Positions 13,354-28,156 are shown, numbered from the stretch's first letter. The stretch is 64,000 bases of DNA from Atherix ibis (GCA_958298945.1 OY282608.1:74634806-74698805); one strand, 5' to 3'. Notes: a model not told the origin generated them from the sequence alone. Numbers and translations are program-made.

Positions 13354-16180
13354 AAAACCTACAAACCAACAAACCAACAAACCAACAAACCAACAAACCA
13401 ACAAACCAACAAACCAACAAACCAAGAAACCAACGAAACAACGAACCAACAAACGAAGACACCAACAAACGAACTAACCAACAAACCAACAAAAGAACAA
13501 ACCAACAAACCAACAAACCAACAAAGCAACAAACCAACAAACCACCAAACCAACACCCCAACAAACCAGAAAACCAACAAACCAACAAACCAACAAACCA
13601 ACAAACCAACAAACCAACAAACCAACAAACGAACAAACTAAAAAACCAACAAACCAACAAACCAACAAACCAACAAACCAACAAACTAACAAACAAACAA
13701 ACCAACAAACCAACAAAGCTACAAACCAAAGAAACAACAAACCAACAAACCAACAAACCAACAAACCAACAAACAAACAAACCAACAAACCAACAAACCA
13801 ATAAACCAACAAACCAACAAACCAACAAACCAACAAACCAACAAACCAACAAACCAACAAACCCATAAACCAACAAACAAACAAACCAACACACCAACAA
13901 CCAAACAAACCAACAAACCAACAAACAAACAAACCAACAAACCAACAAACCAAGAAACCAACAAACCAACAAACCAACAAACCAACAAACCAACAAACCA
14001 ATGAACCAACAAACCAACAAACTAACAAATCAAAAAACCAATAAACAAACAAACCAACAAACCAACAAACCAACAAACCAAAAAACCAACAAACCAACAA
14101 ACCAACAAACCAACAAACCAACAAACCAACCAACCAACAAACCAACAAACCAACAAACCCACAAACCAACAAACAAACAAACCAACAAACCAACAACCCA
14201 ACAAACCAACAAACAAACAACTCAACAAACCAACAAACCTACAAACCAAGAAACCAACAAACCAACAAACCAACAAACCAACGAACCAACAAACCAACAA
14301 ACCAACAAACCAACAAACTAACAAACCAATAAACAAACAAACCAACAAACCAACGAACCAACAAACCAACAAACCAACAAACCAACAAACCAACAAACCA
14401 ACAAACCAACAAACCAACAAACTAACAAACCAACAAACCAACAAACAAAAAACCAACAAACCAACAAACCAACAAACCAAGAAACAAATAAACCAACAAA
14501 CCAACAAACGAACAAACGAACACACCAACAAACCAACAAACCAACAAACCAACAAACCAACAAACCAACAAACCAACAAACCAACAATCCAACAATCATA
14601 CAATCCAACAAACCAACAAACCAACAAACCAACAAACGAACAAACGGACAAACCAACAAACATACAAACCAACAAACCGACAAACCAACAAACGAACAAA
14701 CCAACAAACGAACAAATTCAACAAACCAACAAATGAACAAACCAACAAACCCATAAACCAATAAAACAAAAAAACCAACAAACCAATAAACCAACAAACC
14801 AACAAACCAACATACTAACAAACCAAGAAACCTAGAAACCAATAAACCAACAAACCAACAAACGAACCAACCAACAAACGAACAAACCACCAACCCAACA
14901 AACCAACAAACCAACAAACCAACAAACCAACAAACCAGCAAACCAACAAACAAACAAACCAACAAACCAACAAACCAACAAACCAAGAAACAAATAAACC
15001 AACAAACCAACAAACGAACAAACGAACACACCAACAATCCAACAATCCAACAAACCAACAAACCAACAAACCAACAAACCAACAAACCAACAAACCAACA
15101 AACCAACAAACCAACAATCCAACAAACCAACAAACCAACACACGAACAAACCATCAAACCAACAAACCAACAAACCAACAAACCAACAAACCAACAAACC
15201 AACAAACCAACAAACCAACAAACCAATAACAAACAAACCAACAAACCAACAAATCAACAAACCAACAAACCAACAAACCAACAAACCAAGAAACCAACAA
15301 ACCAACAAACCAACAAACAAACAAACCAACAAACCAACAAACCAAGAAACAAATAAACCAGCAAACAAACAAACGAACAAACCAACAAACCAACAAACCA
15401 ACAAACCAACAAAACTAAAAACCAACAAACCAACAAACCAACAAACCAACAAACCAACAAACCAACAAACCAACAAACAAACAAACCAACAATCCAACAA
15501 ACCAACAAACCAACAAACCAACAAACCAATAAACCAACAAACCAACAAACCAACAAACCAAGAAACCAAGAAACCAAGAAACCAACAAACAAACAAACCA
15601 ACAAACCAACAAACCAACAAACCAACAAACCAACAAACCCACAAACCAACAAACCAACAAACCAACAAACCAACAAACCAACAAACCAACAAACGAACAA
15701 ACCAACAAACCAACAAACCAACAAACCAACAAACCAACAAACCAACAAACCAACAAACCAACAAACCAACAAACCAACAAACCAACAAACTAACAAACCA
15801 ACAAACCAACAAACCAACAAACCAACAAACAAACAAACCAACAAACCAACAAACCAACAAATTAACAAACCAACAAACCAACAAACCAACAAACCAACAA
15901 ACCAACAAACCAACAAACCAACAAACCAACAAAAGAACAAACCAACCAACCAACAAACATACAACCCAACCAACCAAAAAACCAACAAACCAACAAACCA
16001 ACAAATAAACAAACCAACAAAGCAACAAACCAACAAAAGAACAAACCAACAAACTAACAAACCAACAAAGCAACAAACCAACAAACCACCAAACCAACAA
16101 ACCAACAAACCAGAAAACCAACAAACCAACAAACCAACAAACCAACAAACCAACAAACCAACAAACCAACAAACCAACAA
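13354..16180 (+). repeat. 2.8 kb duplicated block, copy 2
   Basis: This is the partner of 8,660-11,485, entered just after the island. GAAGACACC lies near 13,457, the GCTACAAACCAAAGAAAC element ends at 13,738, CAATGAACC is at 14,002, CGAACAAATTCAAC near 14,714 and the CATACAACCC tag at 15,958. Unlike copy 1 it continues through a complete module M. Confidence 0.9.
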
Positions 16181-16290
16181 CCGAACAAACTAAAAAACCA
16201 ACAAACCAACAAACCAACAAACCAACAAACCAACAAACCAACAAACAAACAAACCAACAAACCAACAAACCTACAAACCAAAAAAACAAC
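15956..16290 (+). repeat. Module M copy 2 (complete)
   Basis: It has the full order of markers: CATACAACCC at 15,958, AAATAAAC, AGCAAC, AAAAGAAC, CTAAC at 16,054, AGCAAC, CCACC, CCAGAAAACC near 16,111, CCGAACAAACTAAAAAA at 16,181 and CTACAAACC with a seven-A run ending at 16,290. It serves as the reference copy for the module in this window. Confidence 0.8.
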
Positions 16291-18394
16291 AAACCAACAA
16301 ACCAACAAACCAACAAACCAACAAACCAACAAACCAACCAACCAACAAACCAACAAACCAACAAACCAACAAACCCACAAACCAACAAACAAACAAACCA
16401 ACAAACCAACAACCCAACAAACCAACAAACCAACAAACAAACAACCCAACAAACCAACAAACCAACAAACCAAGAAACCAACTAACCAACAAACCAACAA
16501 ACCAACAAACCAACAAACCAACAAACCAACAAACCAACAAACCAACAAACCAACAAACCAACAAACCAATAAACAAACAAACCAACAAACCAACAAACCA
16601 ACAAACCAACAAACCAACAAGCCCACAAACCAACAAACCAACAAACCAACCAACCAACAAACCAACAAACCAACAAACCCACAAACCAACAAACAAACAA
16701 ACCAACAAACATACAACCCAACAAACCAACAAACCAACAAACAAACAAACCAACAAACCAACAAATCTACAAACCAAGAAACCAACAAACCAACAAATCA
16801 ACAAACCAACAAACCAACAAACCAACAAACCAACAAACCAACAAACCAACAAACCAACAAACCAACGAACCAACAAACCAACAAACCAACAAACTAACAA
16901 ACCAATAAACAAACAAACCAACAAACCAACGAACCAACAAACCAACAAACCAAAAAACCAACAAACCAACAAACCAACAAACCAACAAACAAATCAACCA
17001 ACAAACCAACAAACGAACAAACCAACAAACCAACAAACCAACAAACCAACAAACCAACAAACCAACAAACCAACAAACCAACAAACAAACAAACTAACAA
17101 ACCAACAAACCAACAAACCAAGAAACCAACAAACTAACAAACCAACAAATAAACAAACCAACAAACCAACAAACCAACAAACCAACAAACCAACAAACCA
17201 ACAAACCAACAAACCCACAAACCAACAAACCAACAAACCAACAAACCAACAAACCAACAAACCAACAAACCAACAAACCAACAAACCAACCAACCAACAA
17301 ACCAACAAACCAACAAACCCACAAACCAACAAACAAACAAACCAACAAACCAACAACCCAACAAACCAACAAACCAACAAACCAACAAACCAACAAACCA
17401 ACAAACCAACGAACCAACAAACCAACAAACTAACAAACCAATAAACAAACAAACCAACAAACCAACAAACCAACAAACCAACAAACCAACAAACCAACAA
17501 ACCAACAAACCAACAAACCAACAAACCAACCAACCAACAAACCAACAAACCAACAAACCCACAAACCAACAAACAAACAAACCAACAAACCAACAACCCA
17601 ACAAACCAACAAACCAAAAAACAAACAAACCAACAAACCAACAAACCAACAAACCAACAAACCAACGAACCAACAAACCAACAAACCAACAAACCAACAA
17701 ACTAACAAACCAATAAACAAACAAACCAACAAACCAACGAACCAACAAACCAACAAACCAACAAACCAACAAACCAACAAACCAACAAACCAACAAACCA
17801 ACAAACCAACAAACCAACAAACCAACAAACCAACAAACCAACAAACTAACAAACCAACAAACCAACAAACAAAAAACCAACAAACCAACAAACCAACAAA
17901 CCAACAAACCAACAAACCAACAAAGCAACAAACCAACAAACCAACAAACCAACAAACCAACAAACCAACAAACCAACAAACCAACAAACCAACAAACCAA
18001 CAAACGAACAAACGGACAAACCAACAAACATACAAATCAACAAACCGACAAACCAACAAACGAACAAACCAACAAACGAACAAATTCAACAAACCAACAA
18101 ATAAACAAACCAACAAACCAACAAACCAATAAAACAAAAAAACCAACAAACCAACAAACCAACAAACCAACAAACCAACAAACCAACAAACCAACAAACT
18201 AACAAACCAAGGAACCTAGAAACCAACAAACCAACAAACCAACAAACGAACAAACCAACAAACGAACAAACCACCAACCCAATAAACCAACAAACCAACA
18301 AACCAACAAACCAACAAACCAACAAACCAACAAACCAAGAAACAAATAAACCAACAAACCAACAAATGAACAGACGAACACACCAACAAACCAA

Positions 18395-19137
18395 CAAACC
18401 AACAAACCAACAAACCAACAAACCAACAAACCAACAAACCAACAATCCAACAATCCAATAAACCAACAAACCAACAAACCAACAAACCAACAAACCAACA
18501 AACCAACAAACCAACAATCCAACAAACCAACAAACCAACAAACCAACACACGAACAAACCATCAAACCAACAAACCAACAAACTAACAAACCAACAAACC
18601 AACAAACCAACAACCCAACAAACCAACAAACCAATAACCAACAAACCAACAAACCAACAATTCAACAAACCAACAAACCAACAAACCAACAAACCAAGAA
18701 ACCAAGAAACCAACAAACCAACAAACAAACAAACCAACAAACCAACAAACCAAGAAACAAATAAACCAGCAAACAAACAAACGAACAAACCAACAAACCA
18801 ACAAACCAACAAACCAACAAACCAACAAAACTAAAAACCAACAAACCAACAAACCAACAAACCAACAAACCAACAAACCAACAAACCAACAAACAAACAA
18901 ACCAACAATCCAACAAACCAACAAACCAACAAACCAACAAACCAATAAACCAACAAACCAACAAACCAACAAATAAACAAACCAACAAACCAACAAACCA
19001 ATAAAACAAAAAAACCAACAAACCAACAAACCAACAAACCAACAAACCAACAAACTAACAAACCAAGGAACCTAGAAACCAACAAACCAACAAACCAACA
19101 AACGAACAAACCAACAAACGAACAAACCACCAACCCA
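18395..19137 (+). repeat. 0.74 kb block, copy 1 (offset 3,087)
   Basis: The markers AATCCAACAATCCAATAAACC (18,446), AACACACGAAC (18,546), CCAATAACC near 18,635, AAAACTAAAAACC near 18,828 and AAGGAACCTAGAAACC at 19,066 recur exactly 3,087 bases downstream. This block is nested inside the 4.0 kb block. Confidence 0.8.
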
Positions 19138-19379
19138 ATAAACCAACAAACCAACAAACCAACAAACCAACAAACCAACAAACCAACAAACCAACAAACC
19201 AACAAACTAACAAACCAATAAACCAACAAACCAACAAACAACAAACAAACAAACCAACAAACCAACAAACCAACAAACCAACAAACCAACAAATCAACAA
19301 ACCAACAAACCAACAAACCAACAAACCAACAAACCAACAAACCAACAAACCAACAAAAGAACAAACCAACCAACCAACA

Positions 19380-19698
19380 AACATACAACCCAACCAACCA
19401 AAAACCCAACAAACCAACAAACCAACAAATAAACAAACCAACAAACCAACAAACCAACAAAAGAACAAACCAACAAACCAACAAACCAACAAAGCAACAA
19501 ACCAACAAACCACCAAACCAACAAACCAACAAACCAGAAAACCAACAAACCAACAAACCAACAAACCAACAAACCAACAAACCAACAAACGAACAAACTA
19601 AAAAACCAACAAACCAACAAACCAACAAACCAACAAACCAACAAACCAACAAACAAACAAACCAACAAACCAACAAACCTACAAACCAAAAAAACAAC
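19380..19698 (+). repeat. Module M copy 3 (complete)
   Basis: It runs from CATACAACCC at 19,382 to the CTACAAACC plus A-run ending near 19,698. The copy has AAAAACCC rather than AAAAAACC directly after the tag and lacks the CTAAC element seen in copies 1 and 2. Confidence 0.75.
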
Positions 19699-21235
19699 AA
19701 ACCAACAAACCAACAAACCAACAAACCAACAAACCAACAAACCAACAAACCAACAAACCAACCAACCAACAAACCAACAAACCAACAAACCAAAAAACCC
19801 ACAAACCAACAAACAAACAAACCAACAAACCAACAAACCAACAAACCAACAAACTAACAAACAAACAACCCAACAAACCAACAAAGCAACAAACCAAGAA
19901 ACCAACAAACCAACAAACCAACAAACCAACAAACCAACAAACCAACAAACCAACAAACCAACAAACCAACAAACCAACGAACCAACAAACCAACAAACCA
20001 ACAAACCGACAAACCAATAAACAAACAAACCAACAAACCAACAAACCAACAAACCAACAAACCAACAAACCAACAAACCAACAAACCAACAAACCAACAA
20101 ACCAACAAACCAACCAACCAACAAACCAACAAACCAACAAACCCACAAACCAACAAACAAACAAACCAACAAACCAACAACCCAACAAACCAACAAACCT
20201 ACAAACTAAGAAACCAACAAACCAACAAATCAACAAACCAAGAAACAAATAAACCAGCAAACAAACAAACGAACAAACCAACAAACCAACAAACCAACAG
20301 ACCAACAAAACTAAAAACCAACAAACCAACAAACCAACAAACCAACAAACCAACAAACCAACAAACCAACAAACAAACAAACCAACAATCCAACAAACCA
20401 ACAAACCAACAAACCAACAAACCAATAAACCAACAAACCTACAAACCAAGAAACCAACAAACCAACAAACCAACAAACCAAGAAACGAATAAACCAGCAA
20501 ACAAACAAACCAACAAACCAACAAACCAACAAACAAACAAACCAACAAACAAACAAACCAAAAATCCAACAAACCAACAAACCAACAAACAAACAAACCA
20601 ACAAACCAACAAACCTACAAACCAAGAAACCAACAAACCAACAAACCAACAAACCAACAAACCAAGAAACAAATAAACCAGCAAACAAACAAACGAACAA
20701 ACCAACAAACCAACAAACCAACAAACCAACAAAACTAAAAATCAACAAACCAACAAACCAACAAACCAACAAACCAACAAACCAACAAACCAACAAACAA
20801 ACAAACCAACAATCCAACAAACCAACAAACCAACAAACCAACAAACCAATAAACCAACAAACCAACAAACCAACAAACCAAGAAACCAAGAAACCAAGAA
20901 ACCAACAAACAAACAAACCAACAAACCCACAAACCAACAAACCAACAAACCAACAAACCAACAAACCAACAAACCAACAAACCAAGAAACCAACAAACCA
21001 ACAAACCAACAAACCAACAAACCAACAAACCAACAAACCAACAAACCAACAAACCAACAAACTAACAAACCAACAAACCAACAAACCAACAAACCAACAA
21101 ACAAACAAACCAACAAACCAACAAACCAACAAACCAACAAATTAACAAACCAACAAACCAACAAACCAACAAACCAACAAACCAACAAACCAACAAACCA
21201 ACAAACCAACAAAAGAACAAACCAACCAACCAACA

Positions 21236-21479
21236 AACATACAACCCAACCAACCAAAAAACCAACAAACCAACAAACCAACAAATAAACAAACCAACAA
21301 AGCAACAAACCAACAAAAGAACAAACCAACAAACCAACAAACCAACAAACCACCAAACCAACAAACCAACAAACCAGAAAACCAACAAACCAGAAAACCA
21401 ACAAACCAACAAACCAACAAACCAACAAACCAACAAACCAACAAACCAACAAACCAACAAACGAACAAACTAAAAAACC
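21236..21479 (+). repeat. Module M copy 4 (cut at the right)
   Basis: It starts at CATACAACCC 21,238 and is normal through AGCAAC, CCACC, a doubled CCAGAAAACC (near 21,375 and 21,391) and CGAACAAACTAAAAAA at 21,462. The CTACAAACC element is missing because the 3,087-offset block begins at about 21,482. Confidence 0.75.
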
Positions 21480-21481
21480 AA

Positions 21482-22224
21482 CAAACCAACAAACCAACAA
21501 ACCAACAAACCAACAAACCAACAAACCAACAATCCAACAATCCAATAAACCAACAAACCAACAAACCAACAAACCAACAAACCAACAAACCAACAAACCA
21601 ACAATCCAACAAACCAACAAACCAACAAACCAACACACGAACAAACCATCAAACCAACAAACCAACAAACTAACAAACCAACAAACCAACAAACCAACAA
21701 CCCAACAAACCAACAAACCAATAACCAACAAACCAACAAACCAACAATTCAACAAACCAACAAACCAACAAACCAACAAACCAAGAAACCAAGAAACCAA
21801 CAAACCAACAAACAAACAAACCAACAAACCAACAAACCAAGAAACAAATAAACCAGCAAACAAACAAACGAACAAACCAACAAACCAACAAACCAACAAA
21901 CCAACAAACCAACAAAACTAAAAACCAACAAACCAACAAACCAACAAACCAACAAACCAACAAACCAACAAACCAACAAACAAACAAACCAACAATCCAA
22001 CAAACCAACAAACCAACAAACCAACAAACCAATAAACCAACAAACCAACAAACCAACAAATAAACAAACCAACAAACCAACAAACCAATAAAACAAAAAA
22101 ACCAACAAACCAACAAACCAACAAACCAACAAACCAACAAACTAACAAACCAAGGAACCTAGAAACCAACAAACCAACAAACCAACAAACGAACAAACCA
22201 ACAAACGAACAAACCACCAACCCA
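21482..22224 (+). repeat. 0.74 kb block, copy 2
   Basis: This is the partner of 18,395-19,137, with AATCC at 21,533, AACACACGAAC near 21,631, the AAAACTAAAAACC element near 21,915 and AAGGAACCTAGAAACC near 22,153. The copies part at CCAACCCAATAAACC (19,138) against CCAACCCAACAAACC (22,225). Confidence 0.8.
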
Positions 22225-22507
22225 ACAAACCAACAAACCAACAAACCAACAAACCAAGAAACCAACAAACCAACAAACCAACAAACCAACAAACCAACAA
22301 ACCAACAAACCAACAAACCAACAAACCAACAAACTAACAAACCAACAAACCAACAAACCAACAAACCAACAAACAAACAAACCAACAAACCAACAAACCA
22401 ACAAACCAACAAATTAACAAACCAACAAACCAACAAACCAACAAACCAACAAACCAACAAACCAACAAACCAACAAACCAACAAAAGAACAAACCAACCA
22501 ACCAACA

Positions 22508-22842
22508 AACATACAACCCAACCAACCAAAAAACCAACAAACCAACAAACCAACAAATAAACAAACCAACAAAGCAACAAACCAACAAAAGAACAAACCA
22601 ACAAACCAACAAACCAACAAACCACTAAACCAACAAACCAACAAACCAGAAAACCAACAAACCAGAAAACCAACAAACCAACAAACCAACAAACCAACAA
22701 ACCAACAAACCAACAAACCAACAAACCAACAAACGAACAAACTAAAAAACCAACAAACCAACAAACCAACAAACCAACAAACCAACAAACCAACAAACAA
22801 ACAAACCAACAAACCAACAAACCTACAAACCAAAAAAACAAC
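22508..22842 (+). repeat. Module M copy 5 (complete)
   Basis: The CATACAACCC tag is at 22,510. The CCACC element reads CCACT here (22,624), and CCAGAAAACC is doubled as in copy 4, which marks copies 4 and 5 as close relatives. The CTACAAACC element starts at 22,823. Confidence 0.75.
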
Positions 22843-25800
22843 AAACCAACAAACCAACAAACCAACAAACCAACAAACCAACAAACCAACCAACCAACCA
22901 ACCAACAAACCAACAAACCAACAAACCCACAAACCAACAAACAAACAAACCAACAAACCAACAACCCAACAAACCAACAAACCAACAAACAAACAACCCA
23001 ACAAACCAACAAACCAACAAACCAAGAAACCAACTAACCAACAAACCAACAAACCAACAAACCAACAAACCAACAAACCAACAAACCAACAAACCAACAA
23101 ACCAACAAACCAATAAACAAACAAACCAACAAACCAACAAACCAACAAACCAACAAACCAACAAGCCAACAAACCAACAAACCAACAAACCAACCAACCA
23201 ACAAATCAACAAACCAACAAACCCACAAATCAACAAACAAACAAACCAACAAACCAACAACCCAACAAACCAACAAACCAACAAACAAACAAACCAACAA
23301 ACCAACAAATCTACAAACCAAGAAACCAACAAACCAACAAATCAACAAACCAACAAACCAACAAACCAACAAACCAACAAACCAACAAACCAACGAACCA
23401 ACAAACCAACAAACCAACAAACTAACAAACCAATAAACAAACAAACCAACAAACCAACGAACCAACAAACCAACAAACCAAAAAACCAACAAACCAACAA
23501 ACCAACAAACCAACAAACAAATCAACCAACAAACCAACAAACGAACAAACCAACAAACCAACAAACCAACAAACCAACAAACCAACAAACAAAGAAACTA
23601 ACAAACCAACAAACCAACAAACCAAGAAACCAACAAACTAACAAACCAACAAATAAACAAACCAACAAACCAACAAACCAACAAACCAACAAACCAACAA
23701 ACCAACAAACCAACAAACCAACAAACCCACAAACCAACAAACCAACAAACCAACAAACCAACAAACCAACAAACCAACAAATCAACAAACCTACCAACCA
23801 ACAAACCAACAAACCAACAAACCCACAAACCAACAAACAAACAAACCAACAAACCAACAACCCAACAAACCAACAAACCAACAAACCAACAAACCAACAA
23901 ACCAACAAACCAACGAACCAACAAACCAACAAACTAACAAACCAATAAACAAACAAACCAACAAACCAACAAACCAACAAACCAACAAACCAACAAACCA
24001 ACAAACCAACAAACCAACAAACCAACAAACCAACAAACCAACCAACCAACAAACCAACAAACCAACAAACCCACAAACCAACAAACAAACAAACCAACAA
24101 ACCAACAACCCAACAAACCAACAAACCAACAAACAAACAAACCAACAAACCAACAAACCAACAAACCAACAAACCAACGAACCAACAAACCAACAAACCA
24201 ACAAACTAACAAACCAATAAACAAACAAACCAACAAACCAACGAACCAACAAACCAACAAACCAACAAACCAACAAACCAACAAACCAACAAACCAACAA
24301 ACCAACAAACCAACAAACTAACAAACCAACAAACCAACAAACAAAAAACCAACAAACCAACAAACCAACAAACCAACAAACCAACAAACCAACAAAGCAA
24401 CAAACCAACAAACCAACAAACCAACAAACCAACAAACCAACAAACCAACAAACCAACAAACCAACAAACCAACAAACCAACAAACCAACAAACGAACAAA
24501 CGGACAAACCAACAAACATACAAATCAACAAACCGACAAACCAACAAACGAACAAACCAACAAACGAACAAATTCAACAAACCAACAAATAAACAAACCA
24601 ACAAACCAACAAACCAATAAAACAAAAAAACCAACAAACCAACAAACCAACAAACCAACAAACCAACAAACCAACAAACTAACAAACCAAGGAACCTAAA
24701 AACCAACAAACCAACAAACCAACAAACGAACAAACCAACAAACGAACAAACCACCAACCCAATAAACCAACAAACCAACAAACCAACAAACCAACAAACC
24801 AACAAACCAACAAACCAACAAACCAAGAAACAAATAAACCAACAAACCAACAAATGAACAGACGAACACACCAACAAACCAACAAACCAACAAACCAACA
24901 AACCAACAAACCAACAAACCAACAAACCAACAATCCAACAATCCAACAAACCAACAAACCAACAAACCAACAAACCAACAAACCAACAAACCAACAAACC
25001 AACAATCCAACAAACCAACAAACCAACAAACCAACACACGAACAAACCATCAAACCAACAAACCAACAAACCAACAAACCAACAAACCAACAAACCATCA
25101 ACCCAACAAACCAACAAACCAATAACCAACAAACCAACAAACCAACAATTCAACAAACCAACAAACCAACAAACCAACAAACCAAGAAACCAAGAAACCA
25201 ACAAACCAACAAACAAACAAACCAACAAACCAACAAACCAAGAAACAAATAAACCAGCAAACAAACAAACGAACAAACCAACAAACCAACAAACCAACAA
25301 ACCAACAAACCGACAAACCAACAAACCAACAAAACTAAAAACCAACAAACCAACAAACCAACAAACCAACAAACCAACAAACCAACAAACCAACAAACCA
25401 ACAAACCAACAAACAAACAAACCAACAATCCAACAAACCAACAAACCAACAAACTAACAAACCAATAAACCAACAAACCAACAAACCAACAAATTAACAA
25501 ACCAACAAACCAACAAACCAATAAAACAAAAAAAACCAACAAACCAACAAACCAACAAACCAACAAACTAACAAACCAAGGAACCTAGAAACCAACAAAC
25601 CAACAAACCAACAAACGAACAAACCCACAAACGAACAAACCACCAACCCAATAAACCAACAAACCAACAAACCAACAAACCAACAAACCAACAAACCAAC
25701 AAACTAACAAACCAATAAACCAACAAACCAACAAACCAACAAACAAACAAACCAACAAACCAACAAACCAACAAACCAACAAACCAACAAATCAACAAAC

Positions 25801-26720
25801 CAACAAACCAACAAACCAACAAACCAACAAACCAACAAACCAACAAACCAACAAACCAACAAAAGAACAAACCAACCAACCAACAAACATACAACCCAAC
25901 CAACCAAAAAACCAACAAACCAACAAACCAACAAATAAACAAACCAACAAACCAACAAACCAACAAAAGAACAAACCAACAAACCAACAAACCAACAAAG
26001 CAACAAACCAACAAACCACCAAACCAACAAACCAACAAACCAGAAAACCAACAAACCAACCAACCAACAAACCAACAAACCAACAAACCAACAAACGAAC
26101 AAACTAAAAAACCAACAAACCAACAAACCAACAAACCAACAAACCAACAAACCAACAAACAAACAAACCAACAAACCAACAAACCTACAAACCAAAAAAA
26201 CAACAAACCAACAAACCAACAAACCAACAAACCAACAAACCAACAAACCAACAAACCAACAAACCAACCAACCAACAAACCAACAAACCAACAAACGAAA
26301 AACCCACAAACCAACAAACAAACAAACCAACAAACCAACAAACCAACAAACCAACAAACCAACAAACAAACAACCCAACAAACCAACAAAGCAACAAACC
26401 AAGAAACCAACAAACCAACAAACCAACAAACCAACAAACCAACAAACCAACAAACCAACAAACCAACAAACCAACGAACCAACAAACCAACAAACCAACA
26501 AACCAATAAACAAACAAACCAACAAACCAACAAACCAACAAACCAACAAACCAACAAACCAACAAACCAACAAACCAACCAACCAACAAACCAACAAACA
26601 AACAAACCCACAAACCAACAAACAAACAAACCAACAAACCAAAAACCCAACAAACCAACAAACCAACAAACAAACAAACCAACAAACCAACAAACCTACA
26701 AACCAAGAAACCAACAAACC
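22730..26720 (+). repeat. ~4.0 kb duplicated block, copy 2
   Basis: This is the partner of 16,180-20,225. It ends near the AACCTACAAACCAAGAAACC at 26,695, where the partner has CTACAAACTAAGAAACC (20,198). A CGAAAAACCCAC variant near 26,296 replaces AAAAAACCCAC of copy 1. Confidence 0.8.
25886..26204 (+). repeat. Module M copy 6 (complete)
   Basis: It runs from CATACAACCC at 25,888 to CTACAAACC plus the A-run ending at 26,204. It is the counterpart of copy 3 in the 6.5 kb offset duplication, with an ACCAACCAACC variant near 26,056 between CCAGAAAACC and CGAACAAAC. Confidence 0.75.
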
Positions 26721-27394
26721 AACAAATCAACAAACCAACAAACCAACAAACCAACAAACCAACAAACCAACAAACCAACAAACCAACGAACCAACAAACC
26801 AACTAACCAACAAACTAACAAACCAATAAACAAACAAACCAACAAACCAACGAACCAACAAACCAACAAACCAAAAAACCAACAAATTAACAAACCAACA
26901 AACCAACAAACCAAGAAACAAATAAACCAACAAACCAACAAACGAACAAACCAACAAACCAACAATCCAACAAACCAACAAACCAACAAACCAACAAACC
27001 AACAAACAAACAAACCAACAAACCAACAAACCAGCAAACCAAGAAACCAACAAACCAACAAACCAACGAATAAACAAACCAACAAACCAACAAACCAACA
27101 AACCAACAAACCAACAAACCAACAAACCAACAAACCAAGAAACCAACAAACCAACAAAACAACAAACCAACAAACAAACAAACCAACAAACCAACAAACC
27201 AACAAACCAACAAACCAACAAACCAATAAACCAACAAAGCAGCAAACCAACATACCAACAAACCAACAAACCAACAAACCAACAAACGAACTAACCAACA
27301 AACTAACAAAAGAAAAAACCAACAAACCAACAAACATATAAACCAACAAACCGACAAACCAACAAACCAACAAACCAACAAACGAACAAATTCA
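26696..27394 (+). repeat. Module N copy 1 (CTACAAACCAAG to AATTCAAC)
   Basis: A ~0.7-0.8 kb block starts with CTACAAACCAAGAAACC and contains CAACTAACCAACAAACTAAC near 26,803, AAGAAACAAATAAACC near 26,911, AGCAGC near 27,239, CGAACTAACC near 27,288, AAAGAAAAAACC and CATATAAACC near 27,335. It ends in the CGAACAAATTCAAC tag at 27,391. The same order occurs at about 30.2, 33.8 and 36.6 kb. Confidence 0.7.
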
Positions 27395-27821
27395 ACAAAC
27401 AAACAAATGAACAAACCAACAAACCAACAAACCAATAAACCAACAAACCAACAAACCAACAAACCAAGAAACCAACAAACCAACAAACCAAGAAACCAAC
27501 AAACCAACAAACCAACAAACCAACAAACCAACAAACGAACAAACCAACAAACGAACAAACCACCAACCCAACAAACTAACAAACCAACAAACCAACAAAC
27601 CAACAAACAAACAAACCAACAATCCAACAAACCAATAAACCAACAAACCAACAAACCAATAAACCAACAAACCAACAAACCAACAAACGAACAAACCAAG
27701 AAACCAACAAACCAACAAACAAACAAACCAACAAACCAACAAACCAACAAACCAACAAATCAACAAACCAACAAACCAATAAACCAAGAAACAAACAAAC
27801 GAACAAACCAACAAACCAACA

Positions 27822-28156
27822 AACATACAACCCAACCAACCAAAAAACCAACAAACCAACAAACCAACAAATAAACAAACCAACAAACCAACAAACCAAC
27901 AAACCAACAAAAGAACAAACCAACAAACCAACAAACCAACAAAGCAACAAACCAACAAACCACCAAACCAACAAACCAACAAACCAGAAAACCAACAAAC
28001 CAACAAACCAACAAAGCAACAAACCAACAAACCAACAAACCAACAAACGAACAAACTAAAAAACCAACAAACCAACAAACCAACAAACCAACAAACCAAC
28101 AAACCAACAAACAAACAAACCAACAAACCAACAAATCTACAAACCAAAAAAACAAC
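27822..28156 (+). repeat. Module M copy 7
   Basis: The CATACAACCC tag is at 27,824 and is preceded by CAAACAAACGAAC instead of the usual AGAACAAACCAACC. The module is complete, with an extra AGCAAC near 28,016 and ATCTACAAACC in place of CCTACAAACC at 28,135. Confidence 0.75.

Larger units (their letters stand above)
16180..20225 (+). repeat. ~4.0 kb duplicated block, copy 1 (offset ~6.5 kb)
   Basis: Ordered variants match 22,730-26,720. Anchors are the CGAACAAACTAAAAAA at 16,183 and 22,735 (offset 6,552), the CGGAC and CGAACAAATTCAAC group near 18,010-18,090 and 24,500-24,575 (offset 6,488), AAGGAACCTAGAAACC at 19,066 and 25,578, CATACAACCC at 19,382 and 25,888, and AGCAAC at 19,885 and 26,391 (offset 6,506). 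Most offset changes are whole octamers. Confidence 0.8.
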
